DNA of 64,000 nt from Cupriavidus phytohabitans (GCF_000426345.1 NZ_AUFE01000013.1:1-64000); one strand, 5' to 3'. Positions 1-9,100 are shown, counted from the first letter of the stretch. Numbers and translations are program-made. The notes: generated by a model not told the origin, from the letters alone.

Positions 1-669
1 CAGAAGGCCGACGCGCTGGCGCGCCTCAAGGGCAGCACCTCGTATGACGACCTGAAGGCCACCGACATCGTCATCGAGGCCGCCACCGAGAACTACGACC
101 TGAAGGTCAAGATCCTCAAGCAGATCGACGGCATCGTCGGCGAGAACGTGATCATCGCGTCCAACACCTCGTCGATCTCGATCACCAAGCTGGCCGCGGT
201 GACCTCGCGCGCCGACCGCTTCATCGGCATGCACTTCTTCAACCCGGTGCCGGTGATGGCCCTGGTCGAACTGATCCGCGGTTTGCAGACCAGCGACGCC
301 ACCCACGGCGCCGTGGAAGCACTGGCGAAGGCACTGGGCAAGTACCCGATCACGGTCAGGAACAGCCCGGGCTTCGTCGTCAACCGCATCCTGTGCCCGA
401 TGATCAATGAAGCCTTCTGCGTGCTGGGCGAAGGCCTGGCGTCGCCGGAAGAGATCGACGAGGGCATGAAGCTGGGCTGCAACCACCCGATCGGGCCGCT
501 GGCGCTGGCCGACATGATCGGCCTGGACACCATGCTGGCGGTGATGGAAGTGCTGTACACCGAATTCGCCGATCCGAAGTACCGTCCGGCCATGCTGATG
601 CGTGAGATGGTGGCCGCCGGCTACCTGGGCCGCAAGACTGGCCGGGGCGTGTACGTCTACAGCAAGTAA
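1..669 (+). CDS. paaH: 3-hydroxybutyryl-CoA dehydrogenase, 5' end cut by window
   Basis: NAD(P)-dependent 3-hydroxyacyl-CoA dehydrogenase of the Hbd/PaaH family, which oxidises 3-hydroxyacyl-CoA to 3-oxoacyl-CoA in beta-oxidation-like and phenylacetate pathways. The frame is open from base 1, so the N-terminal Rossmann fold with its Gly-rich NAD loop lies outside the window; about 222 of roughly 284 residues are visible. Family signatures seen are SNTSSISI, GMHFFNPVPVMALVELI (which contains the catalytic His and Glu), NSPGFVVNRIL and NHPIGPLALADMIGLD. The family call is secure; the substrate (C4 versus aromatic ring-cleavage intermediate) cannot be decided from sequence. It lies upstream of a transporter and CoA-ligase cluster that could feed it. 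Confidence 0.93.
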   Translation, partial: QKADALARLKGSTSYDDLKATDIVIEAATENYDLKVKILKQIDGIVGENVIIASNTSSISITKLAAVTSRADRFIGMHFFNPVPVMALVELIRGLQTSDATHGAVEALAKALGKYPITVRNSPGFVVNRILCPMINEAFCVLGEGLASPEEIDEGMKLGCNHPIGPLALADMIGLDTMLAVMEVLYTEFADPKYRPAMLMREMVAAGYLGRKTGRGVYVYSK

Positions 670-890
670 TTCAGGCGGCACTTGCCGCGCTTGACTCGTC
701 GCTCCGTGCCGGGGCGACGCCGGCTGTACCGCTCAGGGGTCGCCACGTGCGACCCCTGTCATTTCCCCGGTTGGCGACCTTTCGCCAAATCCTGCTTACA
801 CGCCGTTATAAATCGAAACACTCCGCCGCATCCGGTAACAGGAATGCCGGGTACAGTGCACCCATTCCTTTTACGACAAAAAGAAACCCA

Positions 891-1220
891 ATGCTGCCTC
901 CGGTACTTGTAGCTGCCCTGCTGGCGGGCGCGATGTCGCTGCTTGCCGCGCGTTCCGCCATGGCCCATGTCGATGTCGGCGTGCATATCGGCACGCCCGC
1001 CCCGGTCTATGTTGCCCCTGCGCCGGTCTACGTAGCGCCGCCGCCGGTGGTCTATGCGCCGCGCTATCACGGCTGGCATGGCGACCGCTACTGGGACGGC
1101 CGCCGCTGGTATGGGCGGCATGAGTGGCATGGGCACCGCCATCACCATCGCCACCATCGGCACCACCACCATCGCCACGGACATGGCCACGGGCACGGCC
1201 ATCACGGCCACCGGCACTGA
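891..1220 (+). CDS. Small secreted histidine-rich protein
   Basis: 109 residues, no recognised family. The ATG at 891 gives a Sec signal peptide (hydrophobic segment about residues 4-22, cleavage near AMAH). The mature part has Pro/Val-rich repeats of the type APVYVAP (residues 36-55), an aromatic YHGWHGDRYWDG segment, then a tail of about 35 residues that is mostly His, Arg and Gly. Similar Pro-Val plus GWHGDRYWDGRRWYGR proteins are common as YXWGXXXH-type periplasmic proteins in Burkholderiales. The His tail suggests binding of Ni, Zn or Cu, but that is inference. It stands alone between paaH and a convergent gene; no metal regulator is adjacent. Confidence 0.75.
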   Translation: MLPPVLVAALLAGAMSLLAARSAMAHVDVGVHIGTPAPVYVAPAPVYVAPPPVVYAPRYHGWHGDRYWDGRRWYGRHEWHGHRHHHRHHRHHHHRHGHGHGHGHHGHRH

Positions 1221-1247
1221 GCGGCCGCAGGCCTGAGGGGCCGCCGC

Positions 1248-1670
1248 TCAGCGCAGCAGCACCAGCCGCGGCACCGCGTCGGCGCCGCTCCAAACCACCG
1301 CGTTCTGGCCGTATTTCCCGCCCAGCAGGCGCGCATTGTCCAGCGACAGGCCCGGCACCAGGAAGCTCGGCTCGGCCGGCCAGCCGTTGGAAGGGTGCTC
1401 GCCGGCGGCAGCAATCGAACGCAATCCCATCTCCGCCACGTCCTGGGCCAGCTCCTGCTGGCGCGCAGCGTTGGCGTTGTCGCCGCAACGCTGGCTGAAC
1501 GGATTGGCGGCGGTAATGAAAGCGCTGCACGTTACGCCAAGCGCCTGGTGCAGCGCCGCCAGCGGCGCGCTGGCCTGGTCGACCCGCAGGATCATCGGCG
1601 CATCGCCCAGCACGCGATAGTGCGTTTCGCAATAGGCCCGCAGCGTGGCCGCGTCGATGACGGTGGCCAC
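1248..1670 (-). CDS. DUF3293 family protein
   Basis: 140-residue cytoplasmic protein without signal peptide or membrane segment. Features such as ITAANPFSQRCGDNANAARQ and the phrase EHPSNGWPAEPSFLVPGLS fit the DUF3293 family of unknown function. It starts 2 bases after the stop of the upstream Crp/Fnr regulator, so the two are probably co-transcribed on the minus strand. No function is assigned. Confidence 0.75.
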   Translation of the reverse strand: MATVIDAATLRAYCETHYRVLGDAPMILRVDQASAPLAALHQALGVTCSAFITAANPFSQRCGDNANAARQQELAQDVAEMGLRSIAAAGEHPSNGWPAEPSFLVPGLSLDNARLLGGKYGQNAVVWSGADAVPRLVLLR

Positions 1671-1672
1671 CG

Positions 1673-2341
1673 CTACTCTCCGTACTGCCGCAATCCGTCG
1701 AGGTCCAGCACCTCGATCACGCCGTAGTCCACCCGCACCAGCTTCTGCTGCTCCAGCACCTTCAACGCCTGGTTGGCGCGCTGGCGCGAGATGCCGGCAA
1801 GCAGGCCGATTTCTTCCTGCGAGATCTCCAGCGTCTTGCCGATCCCCGGGTACAGGTGCTCATTGAACAGCGACGACACCGCGCGCGCCACGCGCGAATC
1901 GATGTCGAGCGAGCGTTCATATTCCACCGCCGCGATAAACTGCCCCAGGCGCTCGTTGAGCTGCGTCAGCAGGAAGCGCGTGAACGGCAGGCTGGTCTCC
2001 AGCAGCCACTGAAAAGTCTCGAGCGGCAGGAAAGCGATGGTCGAGCGGCGCAGCGCCATCACGTCGTACTTGCGGATCTCCGACTTGAGCACCGCGCCTT
2101 CGCCGAACCAGCCGCCGGTGGGCACGCCGGTAAAGGTCACCGACTTGCCCGAGGGCGAGACCGTGGTGATCTTGACGATGCCCTCCAGCACGCCCATCCA
2201 GTGTTCGGCCTTGTCGCCCTTGTGGCAGACGTAATCGCCCTGGCTGTATTCACGCACGCACATCGCGCGGCGCACGCGTTCACGTTGCGTGGGGCTCAGG
2301 TCTGCTGCCCACACGCAGCGGTCGACAAAATCGTTCAGCAT
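1673..2341 (-). CDS. Crp/Fnr family transcriptional regulator
   Basis: 222 residues. The N-terminal half is a cyclic-nucleotide-binding-type beta barrel with GGWFGEGAVL in place of the usual GE-x-AL loop. The C-terminal winged helix has the recognition region EEIGLLAGISRQRANQALKVLEQ. No Cys cluster is seen, so it is not an Fe-S Fnr. A perfect 7-4-7 palindrome (TTGTCAC-N4-GTGACAA, 2377-2394) lies 36-53 bases upstream of the start codon and looks like its own operator. The gene diverges from the acyl-CoA synthetase/ABC cluster at 2621, so it may control that cluster; this is inference from position. Confidence 0.9.
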   Translation of the reverse strand: MLNDFVDRCVWAADLSPTQRERVRRAMCVREYSQGDYVCHKGDKAEHWMGVLEGIVKITTVSPSGKSVTFTGVPTGGWFGEGAVLKSEIRKYDVMALRRSTIAFLPLETFQWLLETSLPFTRFLLTQLNERLGQFIAAVEYERSLDIDSRVARAVSSLFNEHLYPGIGKTLEISQEEIGLLAGISRQRANQALKVLEQQKLVRVDYGVIEVLDLDGLRQYGE

Positions 2342-2376
2342 GGCCTGAAAAAGCTCCCGTAGGGATTAACCCGGAA

Positions 2377-2394
2377 TTGTCACCGGCGTGACAA
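2377..2394. promoter_or_regulatory. Palindromic operator in divergent crp-type/acyl-CoA synthetase intergenic region
   Basis: TTGTCAC CGGC GTGACAA, a perfect 7-bp inverted repeat with a 4-bp spacer. The geometry is that of Crp/Fnr-superfamily operators. It lies 36 bp from the regulator start codon and about 227 bp from the ligase start. Confidence 0.6.
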
Positions 2395-2620
2395 CCCCGG
2401 TGGTTGGCATGGGCTATCGTACGATCACAACGGAACCGCGGGTGCCAGAAAGGGCACGCCGGGAAGGCGGAAGACGCTTCCCCCGGCCCCTCCAGACAAG
2501 GCACAGACGGGCTTGATGCGATGCGGCAGATGCCGCCGGGCAAAGCAAGCCAAGTATAACGACCGGACCGGCGCTTGACACCGGGCGTGGACCCCCACGC
2601 CGGAGGGACAGGAGACAGCG

Positions 2621-4579
2621 ATGCAGGAATCGTCGGCGACGACCTTCCCGCGATGGCTGCTGGCGCACGCCCAGCAGCGGCCGGATCATCCGGCCTATCG
2701 CGAAAAGGATCTCGGCATCTGGCAGACATACAGCTGGGCCCAGGCGGCACAGCAGGTGAGGGCGCTGGCATGTGGTCTGGCCGCGCTCGGTTTCAGGCGC
2801 GGCATGAACCTGGCGGTGGTGGGCGACAACCGCCCCCGCCTGTACTGGGCCATGACCGCGGCGCAGGCGCTGGGCGGCGTGCCGGTGCCGCTGTACCAGG
2901 ACGCCATCGCCAACGAGATGGTCTACGTGCTCAACGATGCGGAGATCGACTTCGCCATCGTCGAGGACCAGGAGCAGGTCGACAAGCTGCTGGAAGTCGA
3001 AGCGCAGCTGGCCGAGTCCGGCCGCACCGTGCGCCATGTCATCTATGAAGACCCACGCGGCCTGCGCGACTACGAGCATCCCTCGCTGATGTCGTACGAG
3101 CGGCTGCAGGAACTGGGGCGCGAATACGACCAGGCGCATCCGGGCTTCTATGACGAAGCGATTGCCGCCGGACAGCCTGGCGACACCGCGATCATCCTCT
3201 ACACCTCCGGCACCACCGGCAAGCCCAAGGGCGTGTGCCATTCGCATGCGGGGCTGATCGGCTCGGCGCGCAATGGCTGCGCGTTCGACCGCCTGACCGA
3301 AAAGGACGACGTGCTGTCGTACCTGCCGATGGCATGGGTGGGCGACAACCTGTTCTCCTATGCGCAGGCGATGGTGGCGGGCTTCACGGTGAATTGCCCG
3401 GAATCGCGCGAGACCGTGACGACCGACCTGCGCGAGATCGGCCCCACCTATTACTTCGCACCACCGCGCATCTATGAAGGCCTGCTGACGCAGGTGATGA
3501 TTCGCATGGAAGATGCGGGCTGGATCAAGCGCAAGCTGTTCCACTGGGCGATGGACGTGGCGCGCCGCTGCGGCGCGGATATCCTCGACGGGCGCCCGGT
3601 GCCTGTCATGGAGCGCGCGCGCTATGCGCTGGGCGAAGCGCTGGTCTATGGCCCGCTGCGCAACGTGCTCGGCATGAGCCGCATCCGCGTGGGCTATACC
3701 GCCGGCGAGGCGATCGGGCCGGACCTGTTCCGCTTCTACCGCTCCATCGGCGTGAACCTGAAGCAGTTCTACGGCCAGACCGAGACCTGCGCCTACGTGT
3801 GCCTGCAGCCTGACGGCCAGGTCAAGTTCGATTCCGTGGGACCGGCCGCGCCGGGCATGGAAATCCGCATCGCCGACAACGGCGAGGTGCTGGTGCGCGG
3901 CGTGGGCCTGCTCAAGTCCTACTACAAGCGCGACGACGCCACGCGCGAGGCCATCAACGACGAGGGCTACTTCATGACCGGCGATGCCGGCGTGATCGAT
4001 GCCGACGGCCACCTGAAGATCATCGACCGCGCCAAGGACGTGGGCAAGCTCGCCGACGGCTCGATGTTCGCGCCCAAGTACATCGAGAACAAGCTCAAGT
4101 TCTTTCCGTACATCAAGGAAGCGGTGGCCTTCGGCAATGGCCGCGACCAGGTCTGCGCCTTCATCAACATCGACTTCGAGGCAGTGGGCAACTGGGCCGA
4201 ACGCCGCCATCTGCCATATGCGGGCTATGTCGACCTGGCCGCGCAGCCCGACGTGATCGAGATGATCGGCGAATGCGTGAACCAGGTGAACGCGGATCTC
4301 GCCAACGATCCCATGCTGGCGGGCTCGCAGGTCGCGCGCTTCCTGATCCTGCACAAGGAACTGGACCCCGATGACGACGAGCTGACGCGCACGCGCAAGG
4401 TGCGCCGCGGCTATATCGCCGAAAAGTACGGCGTGCTGGTGGATGCGCTCTACGCGGGCAAGTCCGAGCAGTTCATCGAGACGCGCGTCAAGTTCGAAGA
4501 CGGGCGCGAGGGCAGCGTGTCGGCCACGCTGAAGCTGGTCGACGCCAAGCGGCTGCCGGTGGCAGCGCGCGCGGCATAG
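2621..4579 (+). CDS. AMP-forming acyl-CoA synthetase (long-chain type) of a Liv-type ABC cluster
   Basis: 652 residues, ANL superfamily. Activates a carboxylic acid with ATP and CoA to acyl-CoA, AMP and PPi. Seen: the P-loop YTSGTTGKPKG near residue 196, FYGQTETCAY near 382 (the A5-type adenine motif), and YFMTGDAG plus DRAKDVGKLADG in the hinge and C-terminal domain near 449-475. The ATG at 2621 is preceded by GGGACAGGAGACAGCG, a good ribosome site. It is the first gene of a same-strand run with livG-H-M-K-F homologues, an arrangement common in Betaproteobacteria, which suggests that the imported substrate is a fatty or aromatic acid rather than an amino acid. The substrate is not deducible. 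Confidence 0.92.
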   Translation: MQESSATTFPRWLLAHAQQRPDHPAYREKDLGIWQTYSWAQAAQQVRALACGLAALGFRRGMNLAVVGDNRPRLYWAMTAAQALGGVPVPLYQDAIANEMVYVLNDAEIDFAIVEDQEQVDKLLEVEAQLAESGRTVRHVIYEDPRGLRDYEHPSLMSYERLQELGREYDQAHPGFYDEAIAAGQPGDTAIILYTSGTTGKPKGVCHSHAGLIGSARNGCAFDRLTEKDDVLSYLPMAWVGDNLFSYAQAMVAGFTVNCPESRETVTTDLREIGPTYYFAPPRIYEGLLTQVMIRMEDAGWIKRKLFHWAMDVARRCGADILDGRPVPVMERARYALGEALVYGPLRNVLGMSRIRVGYTAGEAIGPDLFRFYRSIGVNLKQFYGQTETCAYVCLQPDGQVKFDSVGPAAPGMEIRIADNGEVLVRGVGLLKSYYKRDDATREAINDEGYFMTGDAGVIDADGHLKIIDRAKDVGKLADGSMFAPKYIENKLKFFPYIKEAVAFGNGRDQVCAFINIDFEAVGNWAERRHLPYAGYVDLAAQPDVIEMIGECVNQVNADLANDPMLAGSQVARFLILHKELDPDDDELTRTRKVRRGYIAEKYGVLVDALYAGKSEQFIETRVKFEDGREGSVSATLKLVDAKRLPVAARAA

Positions 4580-4602
4580 CTGAACAAGGCGGAGGCAGCA
4601 AC

Positions 4603-5565
4603 ATGACGCAAGTGGCATGGCAAGGCGCCGGCAAGCGCGAATGGACCGGCACGGCGCGCACCGATGCAAGCGCGGCGGGCGGCAGTGGCGCCATCGCGCC
4701 GGCGGGTCCGCTGTCGCCGGCGGGGCTGGCGGACGGCAGCGGCGCGCAACCCGGCACGCACCACGCGCAGCGCGCGGGCGAGCAGGCCCGCACCGGCGGC
4801 GAGGTGATCCTGGACCTGCAGCACATCTCGCTGTCGTTCGGCGGCGTGAAGGCGCTGACCGATATCTCGTTCGACGTCTGCGAGCACGAGATCCGCGCCA
4901 TCATCGGCCCCAACGGCGCGGGCAAGAGTTCGATGCTGAACGTGATCAACGGCGTGTACCACCCGCAGCAGGGACGCATCGTGTTCCGCGGCGAGGAGCG
5001 CAAGCAGATGCACCCGACCGCCGCCGCGCGGCAGGGCATCGCGCGCACGTTCCAGAACATCGCGCTGTTCAAGGGCATGACGGTGCTCGACAACATCATG
5101 ACCGGGCGCAACACGCAGTTCCGCACCGGGCTGTTCGCGCATGCGCTGTGGTGGGGGCCGGCACGCAACGAAGAGATGCGCCACCGCCAGAAGGTGGAAG
5201 AGGTGATCGATTTCCTGGAGATCCAGTCGATCCGCAAGACGCCGGTGGGGCGCCTGCCGTATGGCCTGCAGAAGCGCGTGGAACTGGCGCGTGCGCTGGC
5301 CGCCGAGCCTTCGATGCTGCTGCTCGACGAACCGATGGCCGGCATGAACGTGGAAGAGAAGCAGGACATGTGCCGCTTCATCCTCGATGTGAACCGGCAG
5401 TTCGGTACCACCATCGTGCTGATCGAGCACGACATGGGCGTGGTGATGGATATCTCGGACCGCGTGGTGGTGCTGGACTACGGCAAGAAGATCGGGGATG
5501 GGACGCCCGAGGAGGTCAAGGGAAATCCGGACGTGATCAAGGCGTATTTGGGAACATCGCACTGA
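4603..5565 (+). CDS. livG: ABC transporter ATP-binding protein, LivG type
   Basis: 320 residues; ATPase of a branched-chain-amino-acid-type (HAAT) importer. Walker A GPNGAGKSS at about residues 101-109, signature LPYGLQKRVELARAL near 218, Walker B MLLLDEPMAGM near 238, switch His in IEHDMG. The ATPase domain starts only near residue 68. The first 65 residues are a Gly/Ala/Ser/Thr-rich, probably disordered extension that LivG proteins normally lack. The ATG at 4603 has a strong ribosome site (GGCGGAGGCAGCAAC), so the extension is probably translated; an internal GTG at 4804 would give normal length. Starts 23 bases after the ligase gene. Confidence 0.92.
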   Translation: MTQVAWQGAGKREWTGTARTDASAAGGSGAIAPAGPLSPAGLADGSGAQPGTHHAQRAGEQARTGGEVILDLQHISLSFGGVKALTDISFDVCEHEIRAIIGPNGAGKSSMLNVINGVYHPQQGRIVFRGEERKQMHPTAAARQGIARTFQNIALFKGMTVLDNIMTGRNTQFRTGLFAHALWWGPARNEEMRHRQKVEEVIDFLEIQSIRKTPVGRLPYGLQKRVELARALAAEPSMLLLDEPMAGMNVEEKQDMCRFILDVNRQFGTTIVLIEHDMGVVMDISDRVVVLDYGKKIGDGTPEEVKGNPDVIKAYLGTSH

Positions 5566-5572
5566 TTGTTTG

Positions 5573-5604
5573 CTTCTCTCTCCCGCGCGCGGGAGAGGGG
5601 AGCG
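5573..5604. repeat. REP-like palindrome, single unit
   Basis: Inverted repeat CTCTCCCGC/GCGGGAGAG with flanking TTCT and GGGGAGC, in the 87-bp gap between the livG and livH homologues. Same family as the units at 9121, 11546, 30027 and 31452. Inside an operon such a hairpin could stabilise or attenuate the transcript. Confidence 0.8.
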
Positions 5605-5652
5605 CCACCAGAGCGTGAGCAATGCTGTTAGGCAAGCAAGCAAAGGCAAACC

Positions 5653-6567
5653 ATGACGTTCTTCTTTGAAATCCTGCTCGGCGGCCTGCTGTCCGGCCTG
5701 ATGTACTCGCTGGTGGCGCTGGGCTTCGTGCTGATCTACAAGGCCTCGGGCGTGTTCAACTTCGCCCAGGGCGCGATGGTCTACTTTGCCGCGCTGGCCG
5801 TGGTGGGGCTGATGGACAAGGGCATGCCGATGTGGGCGGCGGTGATCGGCGCCTTCGTGGTGATGATCCTGGTCGGCATGAGCACCGAGCGCTTCGTGTT
5901 GCGCAAGCTGGTCAACCAGCCGCCGATCACGCTGTTCATGGCAACCATCGGGCTGTCGTTCTTCCTGGAAGGGCTGGGGCCGCTGCTGTTCGGCAATGAA
6001 GTGCGACCGATCAACCTGGGCATCGTCGACGAGCCGATCGAATCGATCCTGACCAATTTCAACATCGTCATCTCCAAGTTCGACCTTGCCGCCGCCGCCA
6101 TCGCCGGCGCCCTGGTGGGATCGCTCGCGCTGTTCTTCCAGTACACCAAGGTCGGCCGCGCGCTGCGCGCGGTGGCGGATGACCATCAGGCCGCGCTGTC
6201 GCTGGGCATCCCGCTGCAGAACATCTGGGCGATCGTGTGGGGCGTGGCGGGCTTCGTCGCGCTCGTGGCCGGCATGCTGTGGGGCTCGCGCAATGGCGTG
6301 CAGTTCGCGCTGACGCTGACCGCGCTGAAGGCGCTGCCGGTGCTGATCCTGGGCGGCTTCACTTCGGTGCCCGGCGCCATCGTCGGCGGGCTGATCATCG
6401 GCGCGTCGGAGAAGCTGGCCGAGATCTACATCCCGCCGGTGTTCCAGTCGGTGTTCGGCGGCAATTTCGGCGGCATCGAAGGGTGGTTCCCGTACGTGTT
6501 TGCCCTGCTCTTCCTGCTGGTGCGGCCCGAGGGGCTGTTCGGCGAGAAACATATTGATCGCGTCTGA
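5653..6567 (+). CDS. livH: ABC transporter permease, LivH type
   Basis: 304-residue inner-membrane permease with about eight hydrophobic segments. The start region MTFFFEILLGGLLSGLMYSLVALGF is typical of LivH. FNFAQGAMVYFAA (residues 36-48) is the conserved LivH motif. The cytoplasmic coupling loop has GRALRAVADDHQAALSLGI, the usual EAA-like region contacting LivG/LivF. Partner of the LivM homologue at 6592. Confidence 0.93.
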   Translation: MTFFFEILLGGLLSGLMYSLVALGFVLIYKASGVFNFAQGAMVYFAALAVVGLMDKGMPMWAAVIGAFVVMILVGMSTERFVLRKLVNQPPITLFMATIGLSFFLEGLGPLLFGNEVRPINLGIVDEPIESILTNFNIVISKFDLAAAAIAGALVGSLALFFQYTKVGRALRAVADDHQAALSLGIPLQNIWAIVWGVAGFVALVAGMLWGSRNGVQFALTLTALKALPVLILGGFTSVPGAIVGGLIIGASEKLAEIYIPPVFQSVFGGNFGGIEGWFPYVFALLFLLVRPEGLFGEKHIDRV

Positions 6568-6591
6568 CCGACTTCGCACAGGAGACTTGCC

Positions 6592-7668
6592 ATGTTTTAT
6601 CGTGAAGCCGGCCAGTTCAAGACCAGCTACGTTGCCGACAGCCAGATCTTCCCGATCCGCCAGGACCGCATCGGCTTTGCCGTGCTGATGGCCGTGGCGT
6701 TCGTGGCGATCCCGTTCGTCGGATCGGAGTACTGGTTCTCGGCCATCCTGATCCCCTTCCTGATCTTCTCGCTGGCGGCACTGGGGCTCAATATCCTGAC
6801 CGGCTATGCCGGGCAGCTGTCGCTCGGCACCGCGGCCTTCATGGCGGTGGGGGCCTACGCGGCCTACAACTTCCAGCTGCGCATCGAAGGCATCCCGGTG
6901 CTGCTGTCGTTCCTGCTGGCCGGGCTGTCGGCGGCGCTGGTGGGCGTGGCGTTCGGCCTGCCGTCGCTGTGCATCAAGGGGTTCTACCTGGCGGTGGCCA
7001 CGCTGGCGGCGCAGTTCTTCGTGGTGTGGGCGCTGACCAAGTTCCCCTGGTTCTCCAACAACAGCTCGTCGGGCGTGATCACGGCGCAGCGGCTGGACCT
7101 GTTCGGCATTGCCATCGATACGCCGGTGAAGAAGTACCTGTTCGTGCTGGCCATCGTCACGGTGCTCGCGCTGATCGCCAAGAACCTGGTGCGCTCGGCG
7201 ACGGGCCGCGCCTGGATGTCGGTGCGCGACATGGACGTGGCGGCCGAGGTGATCGGCATCCCGCTGATGCGCACCAAGCTGATGGCGTTCGCGGTCAGCT
7301 CGTTCTACTGCGGCGTGGCCGGCGCGCTGTATGCGTTCTGCTACCTGGGCTCGGTGGAGCCGGACGGCTTCTCGCTGGACCTGTCGTTCCGCGTGCTGTT
7401 CATGATCATCATCGGCGGCGTGGGCAGCATCCTGGGCTCGTTCCTGGGCGCGGCGTTCATCCTGCTGCTGCCGATCTTCCTGGACAACGTGCTGCCGCCG
7501 CTGGCGTCGCTGCTGCACCTTCCCTTTACCAACGCCACTGTGTCGCACATCCAGCTGATGGTGTTCGGCGGGCTGATCATCTTCTTCCTGATCGTTGAGC
7601 CGCACGGGCTGGCCCGCCTGTGGCAGATCGCCAAGGAGAAGCTGAGGTTGTGGCCATTCCCGCACTGA
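6592..7668 (+). CDS. livM: ABC transporter permease, LivM type
   Basis: 358-residue second permease of the importer, with about ten membrane segments. Conserved LivM features are AALGLNILTGYAGQLSLGTAAFMAVGAYA in two adjacent parts and the coupling loop GRAWMSVRDMDVAAEVIGI. The ATG at 6592 follows ACAGGAGACTTGCC, a good ribosome site, 24 bases after livH. Forms a heterodimer with LivH. Confidence 0.93.
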   Translation: MFYREAGQFKTSYVADSQIFPIRQDRIGFAVLMAVAFVAIPFVGSEYWFSAILIPFLIFSLAALGLNILTGYAGQLSLGTAAFMAVGAYAAYNFQLRIEGIPVLLSFLLAGLSAALVGVAFGLPSLCIKGFYLAVATLAAQFFVVWALTKFPWFSNNSSSGVITAQRLDLFGIAIDTPVKKYLFVLAIVTVLALIAKNLVRSATGRAWMSVRDMDVAAEVIGIPLMRTKLMAFAVSSFYCGVAGALYAFCYLGSVEPDGFSLDLSFRVLFMIIIGGVGSILGSFLGAAFILLLPIFLDNVLPPLASLLHLPFTNATVSHIQLMVFGGLIIFFLIVEPHGLARLWQIAKEKLRLWPFPH

Positions 7669-7762
7669 CGGAGCGGGATCCTATTGTCTGAACGCAGGTC
7701 CTGAGTGAAGTACTGAAGCCTACACATAACGAAACGCCCCACCGAGGGCGAAGGAGACTGTC

Positions 7763-9100
7763 ATGACCAACCTGATCCGTAACGTGCAACGCGCCGCCCT
7801 GGTGGTCAGCGCCGCGGCTGCACTGCTGGCGCCGGCGGTGCCGGCACTGGCGCAAAGCAACGAGCAGTTCGTCGCGCTGCCGAGCTATCGCGTGGGGCCA
7901 TATGGCGCCAACGGGCAGTCGTGGTATGGCGGCTTCATCGACTACCTCAACTATGTCAACCTGAAGGACGGCGGCGTCAACGGCGTCAAGCTGAGCTGGG
8001 AAGAGTGCGAGACCGAGTACAACAACGCCAAGGGCGTGGAGTGCTATGAGCGCCTGAAGTCCAAGAACGCCACCACCAAGGGCACGGCGTACCACGCCAT
8101 GTCCACCGGCATTTCCTATGCGCTGGTCGACAAGACCGCCGCCGACAAGGTGCCGCTGGTGATGATGGGCTATGGCCGCACCGACGCGGTGGATGGTTCG
8201 GTGTTCCCGTATGCGTTCCCGCTGGTGACCACGTACCAGATGCAGGTCTCGGCCATCGTCAAATACCTGGCCAGCAAGAGCGGCGGCTCGCTGGCCGGCA
8301 AGAAGATCGTCTACCTGTACCACGATTCGGCCTATGGCAAGGAGCCGATCGTGGCGCTGCAGGCCGAGGCGCGGCTCGGCAAGTTCAACCTCGTCGAGAT
8401 CCCGGTGGCGCACCCTGGCAACGAGCAGGGCGCGCAATGGCTGAAGATCCGTCAGGAGAATCCCGACTACGTGATCTTCTGGGGCTGGGGCGTGATGAAC
8501 CAGACCGCGCTGAAGGCCGCGCAGAAGGTGGGTTTCTCGCGCGAGAAGATGATCGGCTCCTGGTGGGCGGGCTCCGAGGAAGACACGGTGCCGGCCGGTG
8601 ATGCCTCCAAGGGCTACATGAGCGCGACCTGGAACGTCGCGGGCAAGAGCGTGCCGCTGATCTCCGACATCGAGAAGGTCGTGTACGGCGCCGGCAAGGG
8701 CAACATGCAGGACAAGAACAAGATTGGCTCGGTGCTGTACAACCGCGGCGTTTCCGCGGCGGTGGTGACGGTGGAAGCCGTGCGGGTGGCGCAGGCCAAG
8801 TTCGGCAAGGGCAAGCCCATGACCGGCGAGCAGATGCGCTGGGCCTTCGAGAACCTGAACCTGACCAACGCGCGCCTGCAGCAGCTGGGTGCCACCGGCT
8901 TGCTGCCCGAGATCAAGACCAGCTGCGAGAACCACGAGGGCTCGGGCAAGGTGAAGATCCAGCAGTGGGACGGCAGCAAGTGGGTGGTGGTGTCGGACTG
9001 GATTGAAGGCAACAAGGGCCTGATCCACCCGCTGTTCAAGGCCACGGCGGCGCAGTATGCGAAGGAGAAGGGGATTACGCCGGGGTGCTCGAAGTCTTGA
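7763..9100 (+). CDS. Periplasmic substrate-binding protein of the Liv-type importer
   Basis: 445 residues, with a Sec signal peptide ending near ALAQ (residue 31) and a type-1 periplasmic binding fold of the Peripla_BP_6 family. Longer than LivK (about 370) and of the subgroup found beside acyl-CoA synthetases, with YGGFIDYLNYVNLKDGG and CETEYNNAKGVECYERLK. The ligand is probably an aliphatic or aromatic carboxylate given the neighbouring ligases, but the pocket cannot be read from sequence. A 94-base gap with a ribosome site AAGGAGACTGTC precedes the ATG. Confidence 0.9.
   Translation: MTNLIRNVQRAALVVSAAAALLAPAVPALAQSNEQFVALPSYRVGPYGANGQSWYGGFIDYLNYVNLKDGGVNGVKLSWEECETEYNNAKGVECYERLKSKNATTKGTAYHAMSTGISYALVDKTAADKVPLVMMGYGRTDAVDGSVFPYAFPLVTTYQMQVSAIVKYLASKSGGSLAGKKIVYLYHDSAYGKEPIVALQAEARLGKFNLVEIPVAHPGNEQGAQWLKIRQENPDYVIFWGWGVMNQTALKAAQKVGFSREKMIGSWWAGSEEDTVPAGDASKGYMSATWNVAGKSVPLISDIEKVVYGAGKGNMQDKNKIGSVLYNRGVSAAVVTVEAVRVAQAKFGKGKPMTGEQMRWAFENLNLTNARLQQLGATGLLPEIKTSCENHEGSGKVKIQQWDGSKWVVVSDWIEGNKGLIHPLFKATAAQYAKEKGITPGCSKS

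Noticed and set aside
2414..4669. Minus-strand frame of 751 codons opposite the acyl-CoA synthetase
   Set aside because: Same antisense artefact of high third-position GC.
4450..7665. Minus-strand open frame of 1071 codons across livG-livH-livM
   Set aside because: Antisense shadow of GC-rich genes; composition dominated by His, Arg, Gln and Asp, no family motif, while the plus-strand genes have clear domains.
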